Positions 5,681 to 13,115 of a stretch of 13,115 bases of DNA are shown in pieces. Every line of letters starts with the position of its first letter. The stretch's first letter is position 1. Position numbers and translations under genes: made by a program. Where the stretch lies: NCBI GenBank assembly GCA_037444305.1, contig JBBIMP010000074.1:1-13115 (forward strand). Direction: 5' to 3'. The notes under the pieces are model-generated. The model did no database searches, had not been told where the DNA came from, and saw only the letters and a program-made list of their open reading frames with translations. This DNA comes from JBBIMP01 sp037444305 (GTDB lineage Bacteria; Acidobacteriota; UBA6911).

Positions 5681-6655
5681 ATGACGGGTAAAAACACCGG
5701 TTTGTCCCCGGAAGACATTCTGGTTGGAGGCCAGGCGGTCATCGAGGGCGTGATGATGCGGACGCCCCATGCCTACGCCGTAGCCGTCCGCCGCGCCGAC
5801 GGGTCCCTGGCCGTCAAAAAGGAGTTCGTCCGGCGCCTGGCCGAAGTGTGGCGGCCGCTCGCCTGGCCGGTAATCAGAGGTTTTGCCGTGCTCCTGCAGG
5901 CGCTCGTGCTCGGCATTCGCACCCTGAACTACTCGTTCGCGATCGCCATGGAAGACGAGGAAGCCAAGAAGGGCGAAGGCAGCGCCGCCACAGCGAAGAA
6001 AAAGGGCAAGGGGGAGTTCTGGCCCATCCTGCTTTCCATGGTGTCCGCGGCCGGAGCCGCCGTGTTGCTTTTCATCCTCGCGCCGCTTTGGCTGACGACG
6101 CTGATGAAGGGATTCCTGCCCGCCGTGCACAACTGGGTGGTCTTCAACCTGGTGGACGGGCTGATCCGCGTCGCCTTTTTCGTCGGCTACATCCTCGCCA
6201 TCAGCTCGATGAAGGACATCCGCAGAGTGTTCCAGTATCACGGTGCCGAACACAAGGTGGTGCACAGCTGGGAAGCGCGTCAGGAAGTGACCGTCGCGAA
6301 CGCAGCTCTGCAGTCCCCGCTGCACCCTCGCTGCGGCACCAGCTTCCTGCTCTTCGTCATGGTGGTCAGCATCGTGGTGTTCTCCCTCTTCAAGTTCGAG
6401 GCTTTCTGGGCCATTTTTCTCTCGAGGGTACTGCTGATACCCATCATCGCCGGTATCTCCTATGAACTGATTCGCTGCTCGGCCCCTCGTTCCGGCGGCG
6501 GTTTCTTCCGCTTCGTGGTCATGCCCGGGCTCGCCCTCCAGAGACTCACCGCCCGTGAACCCGACCAGGCCCAGCTCGAGGTTGCGATCTTCGCGCTCAA
6601 AGAGGCTCTCGAGCTCGACGGCGTGAAGGCCAGGGAAGCCCAGGCTGCCGCTTAG
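5681..6655 (+). CDS. DUF1385 membrane protein (YqhQ family)
   Basis: The 324-residue protein shows the three family signatures: GGQAVIEGVMMR (16-27), YHGAEHK (186-192) and HPRCGTSF (215-222). Hydrophobic segments lie near 62-90 (weak), 116-143, 153-175, 222-237 and 241-265, so it is an inner-membrane protein. A Lys/Glu/Ala-rich linker covers 91-112. The biochemical role of the family is unknown, although invariant His, Glu and Cys residues suggest a metal or catalytic site. It is often found between rpmE and prfA, as here, which hints at a link to translation, but no mechanism is established. GGAGGAGAGGG precedes the ATG closely. The gene ends in TAG, 67 bases before prfA. Confidence 0.9.
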   Translation: MTGKNTGLSPEDILVGGQAVIEGVMMRTPHAYAVAVRRADGSLAVKKEFVRRLAEVWRPLAWPVIRGFAVLLQALVLGIRTLNYSFAIAMEDEEAKKGEGSAATAKKKGKGEFWPILLSMVSAAGAAVLLFILAPLWLTTLMKGFLPAVHNWVVFNLVDGLIRVAFFVGYILAISSMKDIRRVFQYHGAEHKVVHSWEARQEVTVANAALQSPLHPRCGTSFLLFVMVVSIVVFSLFKFEAFWAIFLSRVLLIPIIAGISYELIRCSAPRSGGGFFRFVVMPGLALQRLTAREPDQAQLEVAIFALKEALELDGVKAREAQAAA

Positions 6656-6722
6656 CGGGCTCGCCCCGCGACCGCCTTCTCCTCAGCAGAAAAAGCGAGA
6701 TTCCGCAGGGAGGACAACACCG

Positions 6723-7790
6723 ATGATCGACAAACTCACGGCCCTCGAAAAGAAATTCGACGAACTGAACCAGCTGCTGGCGGACCCGTCCGTCCTGTCG
6801 GATCCGGGCACCTACCAGAAGCACGCGAAGGCCCACCGCGAACTGAGCACGGTCGTGGAGAAGTTCCGGGAGTACAAGCGGCTCGTCCAGGGATTGGAGG
6901 ACACGCGGTCGCTTCTGCAGGCGGAGGAGGATCCCGAGATGAAGCGGCTCGCCGAAGAGGAGCTCAATCTTTTGCAGGCGCAGGCAGCGGCGTGCGAGCA
7001 GGATCTCCGGCTGCTCCTGATGCCGAAGGATCCTAACGATGAGAAGAACGTGCTTCTCGAAATCCGCGCGGGGACGGGCGGCGCCGAGGCGTCGCTCTTC
7101 GCGGGCGAGCTCTTCCGCATGTACTCGCGTTTCGCCGAGAAGGAGCGGTGGCGGGTGGAGATCATGGATGAGCACCCCTCGGAGGTCGGGGGCTACAAGG
7201 AAATCATCGCCATGATCGAAGGCGACAGGGTGTACAGCAAGCTCAAGTACGAAAGCGGTGTGCACAGGGTCCAGCGGGTCCCGGAAACGGAGGCGAGCGG
7301 CAGGATCCACACCTCGGCCGTCACCGTCGCGGTTCTGCCCGAGGCCGATGACGTCGAGATCGTGATCGACCCGAAGGATCTCAGGATCGACACCTTCTGC
7401 TCCTCGGGGCCGGGCGGACAGTCGGTCAACACCACCTACTCGGCGGTCCGGATCACCCACCTGCCGTCCGGCCTGGTCGTCTCCTGCCAGGACGAGAAAT
7501 CGCAGATCAAGAACCGGGCGAAGGCGATGAGGGTGCTGCGCTCACGGCTCTACGACCTTGCCCTGCAGGAGCAGCAGCAGTCGATCGCGGCCAATCGCAA
7601 GAGCCAGGTCGGGTCGGGCGACCGCAGCGAGAAGATCCGGACCTACAACTTCCCGCAGAACCGCGTAACGGACCACCGCATCGGGTTGACTCTGTACAAC
7701 CTGACGGACATCATGGATGGCAACATCATCCCGGTGGTCGATGCGCTGGTCACGCACTACCAGGCCGAGAAGTTGAAGGAAGCCGTCTGA
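6723..7790 (+). CDS. prfA: Peptide chain release factor 1
   Basis: The 355-residue protein has the usual RF1 length and all the expected parts. A helical N-terminal domain spans about 1-100. PET (187-189) in RVPETEASGRIHTSA stands at the PxT stop-codon-reading tripeptide, which marks RF1 rather than RF2. GGQ (231-233) in SSGPGGQSVNTTYSAVRITH is the catalytic loop that triggers peptidyl-tRNA hydrolysis. RF1 recognises UAA and UAG in the ribosomal A site. AGGGAGGA lies about eight bases before the ATG. It is followed after 68 bases by prmC, whose product methylates Gln233. An intact RF1 implies that TAG is read as stop in this organism, which bears on the amber codon at 3831. At least three genes here (rpmE, DUF1385, HIT) end in TAG. 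Confidence 0.97.
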   Translation: MIDKLTALEKKFDELNQLLADPSVLSDPGTYQKHAKAHRELSTVVEKFREYKRLVQGLEDTRSLLQAEEDPEMKRLAEEELNLLQAQAAACEQDLRLLLMPKDPNDEKNVLLEIRAGTGGAEASLFAGELFRMYSRFAEKERWRVEIMDEHPSEVGGYKEIIAMIEGDRVYSKLKYESGVHRVQRVPETEASGRIHTSAVTVAVLPEADDVEIVIDPKDLRIDTFCSSGPGGQSVNTTYSAVRITHLPSGLVVSCQDEKSQIKNRAKAMRVLRSRLYDLALQEQQQSIAANRKSQVGSGDRSEKIRTYNFPQNRVTDHRIGLTLYNLTDIMDGNIIPVVDALVTHYQAEKLKEAV

Positions 7791-7858
7791 CCGTTTTCCC
7801 TTTGTTCCGCCTGCAGGATATTATTCTCCCGCCATGAAGGCACAACGGGGGAGGGCGC

Positions 7859-8758
7859 GTGGGATCTGACAGCCGCAGGGGCGCCGTGCCGCCGACGGTG
7901 GGGGCCGCCGCAGATCTGGCAGCGGGCGAGCTTCGCTGCGCCGGGGTGGACGCGCCCAGGCGCGCGGCGGAGCTTCTCCTCTGCCATGTGCTCGGCTGGG
8001 ATCGGGTCCGGGTCCTGGCACACGACACCGATCCGCTGCCCGCGGAAGCATGGGAACTGCTGTCCGCACTGGTCCGGCGTATGGCCGCGGGCGAGCCGCT
8101 CCAGTACTTGACCACCCGGCAGGAGTTTTACGGCCTCCTCTTCCAAGTCAATCCCGCTGTCCTGATCCCCCGGCCCGAGACCGAGATCCTGGTGGAAAAA
8201 GCGCTGCAGCTGGCGGCGGCAATGCCAAAAGAGCACTGTCTGCGGATCGTGGACGTCGGCACCGGTTCAGGCTGTATTGCCGTGTCCGTGGCGGCCCACC
8301 TGGAAACCGCCCGGATATGGGCAGTGGACATTGCGGCGCCGGCGCTCGCCGTCGCCAGGGATAATGCCGCGGCGCACGGCGTTGCCGGCCGAATTCAGTT
8401 CCTCAGGGGCGACATGCTCAGCAGCTTTTCAACCGGCGGAATCTTCGACTTTGTTCTCGCAAATCCCCCCTATGTGTCCAGCCTGGACGCCGGCAACCTG
8501 TCCGCGACGGTCCGTGAGTACGAACCGCACACGGCGCTCTTTGCGGGCGAGTCGGGGCTTGAAGTCCACCGGAAACTCGCCCCGCAGGCGGCGGAACGGC
8601 TCGCGACGGGAGGCTACCTGCTGCTCGAAGTCGGGGCTGGACAGGCGCGCGAAGTCTCCGCAATACTGGAGGGCAACGGGCTCGAGGTCCTCGAGGTCGC
8701 GGCCGACCTGCAGGGAATCCCGCGCTGCGTAGTGGCGCGAAAGACGACGGGGGAATGA
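7859..8758 (+). CDS. prmC: Release factor glutamine methyltransferase PrmC
   Basis: The 299-residue protein is a class I SAM-dependent methyltransferase. A helical N-terminal domain (about 15-95) includes GEPLQYLTTRQEFYG. IPRPETE follows at 103-109, the SAM-binding motif VDVGTGSGC lies at 131-139, and the amide-binding NPPY at 202-205. PrmC N5-methylates the glutamine of the GGQ motif in release factors, which speeds termination. I took the GTG at 7859 as start because GGGGGAGGG lies a few bases upstream and no ATG in frame precedes the conserved region. The first 12 or so residues are not family-like, so a start slightly downstream is possible. The TGA stop abuts the GTG of murA with no gap, suggesting translational coupling. 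Confidence 0.95.
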   Translation: MGSDSRRGAVPPTVGAAADLAAGELRCAGVDAPRRAAELLLCHVLGWDRVRVLAHDTDPLPAEAWELLSALVRRMAAGEPLQYLTTRQEFYGLLFQVNPAVLIPRPETEILVEKALQLAAAMPKEHCLRIVDVGTGSGCIAVSVAAHLETARIWAVDIAAPALAVARDNAAAHGVAGRIQFLRGDMLSSFSTGGIFDFVLANPPYVSSLDAGNLSATVREYEPHTALFAGESGLEVHRKLAPQAAERLATGGYLLLEVGAGQAREVSAILEGNGLEVLEVAADLQGIPRCVVARKTTGE

Positions 8759-10015
<1,257 letters not shown>

Positions 10016-10029
10016 GCGAAAAGGGGCAG

Positions 10030-10377
10030 ATGATGAGAGGTTGTGTATTCTGCGGGATTGTGGCCGGGGAGGTGGCGGCACGAATCATCCACGAGGACGA
10101 GCAGTGCCTGGCCTTCCGGGACATCAACCCGCAGGCGCCGGTCCATGTGCTCGTCATCCCCCGAGAACACATAGCCTCGCTCAACGAAGGGACGCCGGAA
10201 AACGAGCAATTGCTGGGCCGCCTGCTGACGGCGGCCGCCAAGGTTGCAAAAGCGGAGGGGATCGACGGAACCGGCTACCGGACGGTCATCAACACCAATG
10301 CCGGGGCCGGCCAGACGGTCTTTCACATACACGTGCACCTGCTCGGCGGGCGCATCATGCGCTGGCCGCCGGGCTAG
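10030..10377 (+). CDS. HIT-family nucleotide-binding hydrolase (HINT type)
   Basis: The 115-residue protein begins MMRGCVFCGIVAGEVAA and has C5-x2-C8, the N-terminal cysteine pair common in HINT proteins. The histidine triad HIHVHLL is at 99-105, with His101 as the likely nucleophile. DINPQAPVHVLVIPREHI (31-48) is the typical central strand region. HINT proteins hydrolyse adenosine phosphoramidates and acyl- or aminoacyl-adenylates in the cytoplasm; the physiological substrate is usually unclear. Two ATGs (10030, 10033) are possible starts; AAGGGG lies upstream of both. The gene lies 14 bases after murA and so probably belongs to the same transcript. It ends in TAG. Confidence 0.93.
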   Translation: MMRGCVFCGIVAGEVAARIIHEDEQCLAFRDINPQAPVHVLVIPREHIASLNEGTPENEQLLGRLLTAAAKVAKAEGIDGTGYRTVINTNAGAGQTVFHIHVHLLGGRIMRWPPG

Positions 10378-10412
10378 AACCTGAAACAAATGAACAAGGA
10401 GCGGAGACAAAC

Positions 10413-10721
10413 ATGAGCTCAGAGGAAAGACCGGTCCAGATCGTCGCCGACGCGACACTCACGTCGGCAAGGGTCTACGCCAACTTCGTGCAGGTGAGCA
10501 TCTCGCCGATTGACTGCACCCTCACGTTCTGCGATGTCATGGGTCCGCAGAGCGAGGAGGAGGCCCTGAGGATGCAGAAGACGGGTCTTCTGCCGTCGCC
10601 CGTCAAGGCGGTCCTCGTCATTCCTACCCAGATCGTGGACGGACTGATCCAGGCGCTGAAAGCGCAGCGCGACAAGCAGTCGGGCATTGACAGCACGGCC
10701 GCAGGCCCCGCCGTACACTGA
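10413..10721 (+). CDS. DUF3467 protein
   Basis: The 102-residue protein reads VYANFVQVSISPIDCTLTFCDV at 21-42 and PVKAVLVIPTQIVDGLIQALKAQ at 63-85. The pattern YAN-x-V-x-V-x2-S-x2-D followed later by a V-x-IP-x2-hydrophobic helix is that of DUF3467, a family of small soluble proteins of unknown function. It has no signal peptide; two Cys (35, 40) lie in the first conserved strand region. CGGAG lies six bases before the ATG. It starts 35 bases after the HIT gene on the same strand and is probably cotranscribed. Its TGA (10719-10721) lies 12 bases before the open frame of the molybdenum enzyme gene, in the same frame. Confidence 0.85.
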   Translation: MSSEERPVQIVADATLTSARVYANFVQVSISPIDCTLTFCDVMGPQSEEEALRMQKTGLLPSPVKAVLVIPTQIVDGLIQALKAQRDKQSGIDSTAAGPAVH

Positions 10722-10733
10722 CCGCCGCCGTTT

Positions 10734-12797
10734 TTGGCGGTATTGGTGAACCTTTTCGATCCGGGCGACTGGATCGCGCTGCTGGGCCAGGAAGCGCGGG
10801 GGCGCGGATATCCCACCGACATCAACGCCTACCTGAAGATAGACGAGGATGGGAAGGTCACCATTTACACCGGAAAGGTCGAGATGGGCCAGGGAGTCGA
10901 GACCTCCCTTGCCCAGATGGCGGTCGAAGAACTCGGCGTGCCGTTCGAGTCGGTGAAGATGATCATGGGAGACACCGACCTGTGCCCGTGGGACATGGGG
11001 ACCTTCGGCTCGATGTCGACCCGCTTTTTCGGACCGGCGCTGCGCGCGGCCGCCGCCGAAGCCAGGGAGGTGCTGATGGAACTGGCGGCTGAACATCTGG
11101 GGAGCCCGAAAGAGGGCCTGCGCGCCGAGAACGGCGTGATCTTTGCCGCGTCCCAGCCGGGCAGACGAGTCACCTACGGTCAGTTGGCCAAGGGCCAGAA
11201 GATCGTCCGCAAGCTCGAGCAGAAGCCCGAGGCCAAGCCGCCCGCGGCATTCACTCTGATGGGAAAACCCGTGAAGCGGGTGGATGCCGTCGCAAAGGTC
11301 ACCGGAAGGGCGGTCTATGCCGGGGACGTACGTCTGCCGGGTATGCTCTATGCGAAGGTGCTCAGACCGCCGGCACACGGCGCCCGGCTGCTCGAGACTG
11401 ACACCGCCAACGCGGAAAAGCTGCCGGGCGTCGTGGTTGTCAAGGAAGAGGGCCTCGTCGCCGTGCTGCACGCGGATCCGGAAGAGGCGGAAAAGGCTCT
11501 GCAGAGCATCAAGGCGAAATACGACGTGCCCGAAGCAAAGGTGGACAACGCCACCATCTTCGACCACCTGCTCAAGTCGGCCCCGCAAGCCCAGGAGCGG
11601 GAGAAGAAGGGAGACCTGGCAGACGGGGAAAAGGCTGCCTCCACCCTGGTCGAAGAGAAATACACCGACGGCTACGTGGCGCACGCGCCAATGGAAACGC
11701 ACACGGCGGTAGCGAAAATGGAGGGGGGAAAGGCAACAATCTGGACCTCCACGCAGACCCCGTTCACCGACCAGCAGCAGATTGCCCGGGCGCTGGGATT
11801 CACCCCTGAAAACGTCCGGATCATCACTCCCTACGTCGGGGGCGGCTTCGGTGGAAAAACCAGCGGGCTGCAGGCAGTGGAGGCCGCCCGTCTGGCGAAG
11901 TACACGGGGAAGGCGGTACAGGTTTGCTGGAGCCGCGAGGAGGAGTTCTTTTACGACAACTTCCGACCGGCCGCCGTCGTGAAGATCCGGTCGGGCATGG
12001 ATGATCGAGGAAAGATCTGCCTGTGGGATTACAGCGTCTTCTTCGCCGGAGCCCGCGGTTCCGACCAGTACTACGATGTTCCGCACAATCTCATCCGGGT
12101 GCATGGCGAGTGGAGCCGCGACATCGCGAGGGCGCACCCGTTCGGAACCGGGCCGTGGCGCGCGCCCGGGGCCAACACCAACACGTTCGCCAAGGAGTCG
12201 CAGATCGACATCATGGCGAGCCGGGCGAAGGCGGATCCGCTGGAATTCCGGCTGGCCAACATGACGGACAAACGTATGCGCCGCGTGCTGGAAGCAGCGG
12301 CCGAGAGGTTCGGCTGGAAAAAGGGGGTTGCGCCCGGCGGCCGCGGCTGGGGGATCGCCTGCGGGATCGATGCCGGCACCTACGTGGCCGGGATCGGGGA
12401 GGTTGCGGTCGACAAGGCTAGCGGAGCCGTGAAGGTCAAGAGGATCGTCTGCGCGCAGGACATGGGCATAGTCGTCAACCCCGACGGGGCGAAGATGCAG
12501 ATGGAGGGCTGCGCCACGATGGGCCTCGGGTATGCGCTCTCGGAGACGATCCGGTTCAGGGGCGGGGAGATCCTCGACAAGAACTTCGATACGTACGAGC
12601 TGCCGAGGTTCTCCTGGCTGCCGCAGATCGAGAGCGTCCTCGTGGAGAACAACGAGCTGGCGCCGCAGGGCGGAGGGGAACCCGTGATCGTGTTGATGGG
12701 CGGGATCATCGCCAACGCAATCTTCGATGCCACCGGGGCAAGGATGTTCCAGCTCCCGATGACGCCGGAACGCGTCAAGGCAGCGCTCGCGAAGTGA
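10734..12797 (+). CDS. Molybdopterin-binding hydroxylase large subunit (isoquinoline 1-oxidoreductase beta / xanthine dehydrogenase family), 5' end doubtful
   Basis: The open frame encodes up to 687 residues. The N-terminal molybdopterin part includes GKVEMGQGVETSL (47-59) and MGDTDLCPWDMGTFGSM (78-94). An a/b hammerhead domain follows near 185-265 (RAVYAGDVRLPGMLYAKV). The cofactor-binding region includes PYVGGGFGGKTSG (366-378), and QGGGEPVIVLMG (645-656) holds Glu649, the likely active-site base. The family hydroxylates N-heterocycles or oxidises aldehydes with water as oxygen source, and needs a [2Fe-2S] small subunit that is not in this window. Members usually start with a twin-arginine signal, but the first codon that fits here is TTG 10734 or GTG 10746, neither with a ribosome site. 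RRRF is encoded just upstream in another frame across a T5 run, so a frameshift probably removed the true start. The substrate cannot be told. Confidence 0.8.
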   Translation: MAVLVNLFDPGDWIALLGQEARGRGYPTDINAYLKIDEDGKVTIYTGKVEMGQGVETSLAQMAVEELGVPFESVKMIMGDTDLCPWDMGTFGSMSTRFFGPALRAAAAEAREVLMELAAEHLGSPKEGLRAENGVIFAASQPGRRVTYGQLAKGQKIVRKLEQKPEAKPPAAFTLMGKPVKRVDAVAKVTGRAVYAGDVRLPGMLYAKVLRPPAHGARLLETDTANAEKLPGVVVVKEEGLVAVLHADPEEAEKALQSIKAKYDVPEAKVDNATIFDHLLKSAPQAQEREKKGDLADGEKAASTLVEEKYTDGYVAHAPMETHTAVAKMEGGKATIWTSTQTPFTDQQQIARALGFTPENVRIITPYVGGGFGGKTSGLQAVEAARLAKYTGKAVQVCWSREEEFFYDNFRPAAVVKIRSGMDDRGKICLWDYSVFFAGARGSDQYYDVPHNLIRVHGEWSRDIARAHPFGTGPWRAPGANTNTFAKESQIDIMASRAKADPLEFRLANMTDKRMRRVLEAAAERFGWKKGVAPGGRGWGIACGIDAGTYVAGIGEVAVDKASGAVKVKRIVCAQDMGIVVNPDGAKMQMEGCATMGLGYALSETIRFRGGEILDKNFDTYELPRFSWLPQIESVLVENNELAPQGGGEPVIVLMGGIIANAIFDATGARMFQLPMTPERVKAALAK

Positions 12798-12862
12798 GGA
12801 GTTTGTTCGTAAGCGCAGCGGCGGAGGAAGGCCGTATTGAAGATAGGCGGTCGGGTGACCAG

Positions 12863-13115
12863 ATCAAGCCACGCGACCCGTCGCTATCGCTCCGGGCTCC
12901 GTGGGCTCCCGGCCGGCAAGCTGGATGGAGTCGCCTCGCACCTCGTGGGTGGTTTGCGTAAACGGAAGCCGCGAACGCCAGTGAGCGGTCATGCAACCCA
13001 ATCAAGCGACACAACCCGTCGCTATCGCTCCGGGCTCCGTTGACTCCCGGCCGGCAAGCAGGATGGAGTCGCCTCGCACCTCGTGGGTGGTTTGCGTAAA
13101 CGGAAGCCGCGAACG
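12863..13115. repeat. Tandem direct repeat, 138-bp period, at least two copies, cut by the window end
   Basis: Positions 12863-12977 and 13001-13115 are 115-bp copies with six mismatches by eye (about 95% identity); the last 50-odd bases are identical. The 23 bases between copies also partly match the bases before copy one (GCGGTC at both), so the true unit is about 138 bp. The text before it (12805-12860, with CGTAAGCGCAGCGG) may be a decayed third copy. Each unit has CCGGG/CCCGG flanking an 11-nt loop. The stretch 12798-13115 has no credible gene; an open frame across the repeat encodes only the repeat itself and is Arg/Gly/Ser-rich. It resembles dispersed intergenic repeats rather than a CRISPR array. 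Confidence 0.85.

Noticed and set aside
5230..5691. A 153-codon open frame starting at the DUF2062-like segment
   Set aside because: Only the first 31 codons look like a protein family; the rest overlaps rpmE in another frame and has no family character.
5681..5692. Recoding or dual start at the DUF1385 gene
   Set aside because: The ATG at 5681 has a strong ribosome site and leads directly into the family's conserved N-terminus; no second start is needed.
12837..13043. A 68-codon open frame with repeated RRYRSGLR
   Set aside because: The peptide repeat is just the translation of the 138-bp DNA repeat; there is no ribosome site and the frame ends within the second copy.
12863..13115. CRISPR array
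   Set aside because: Repeats are about 115 bp with a 23-bp interval that is itself partly repeated; there are only two copies and no cas gene in the window.

Overview
This is a GC-rich bacterial chromosomal window, probably from a metagenome or an uncultured lineage. The order rpmE, DUF1385 gene, prfA, prmC, murA, the isoquinoline-oxidoreductase-type molybdenum subunit and the intergenic palindromes all resemble Acidobacteriota. That placement is from memory of such genomes, not from a search, and deltaproteobacterial or related lineages remain possible. TAG, TAA and TGA all end genes here and an intact release factor 1 is encoded, so the genetic code looks standard.

Layout. Positions 1-232 carry no gene, only palindromes: three short hairpins and a 28-nt-arm inverted repeat that stops one base from the stop codon of the first gene. 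A large minus-strand gene (233-2968) encodes an NDP-forming acyl-CoA synthetase fused to a GNAT acetyltransferase. It is preceded by a short coiled-coil ORF that looks split by a one-base frameshift (3011-3143). A divergent region with a large hairpin and a good sigma70-type promoter leads to a plus-strand homocysteine S-methyltransferase/methylenetetrahydrofolate reductase gene (3345-4586). That gene has an in-frame amber codon and lacks most of its reductase domain. Two small uncharacterised genes (63 aa minus, 56 aa plus) then diverge from an AT-rich promoter island with a perfect palindrome. Next comes a non-coding stretch holding a 31-codon DUF2062 remnant.

From 5450 to about 10721 lies a compact plus-strand housekeeping cluster: ribosomal protein L31, a DUF1385 membrane protein, release factor 1, PrmC (which methylates the GGQ glutamine of that factor), MurA, a HIT-family hydrolase and a DUF3467 protein. 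Spacing runs from 0 to about 70 bases, so they probably form one operon or a few overlapping ones. It joins translation termination with the first committed step of peptidoglycan synthesis.

The same-strand gene that follows (10734-12797) encodes a large molybdopterin-binding hydroxylase subunit. It has no iron-sulfur partner in view and no convincing start codon. A twin-arginine-like motif lies just upstream in another frame, across a run of five T. The last 318 bases are non-coding and hold two copies of a 138-bp-period tandem repeat cut by the window end.

The main theme of the accessory parts is gene decay or sequence error: one nonsense codon, one C-terminal truncation, two candidate homopolymer frameshifts and one domain remnant. 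I found no convincing new defence, mobile or biosynthetic system, no RNA genes and no CRISPR array.
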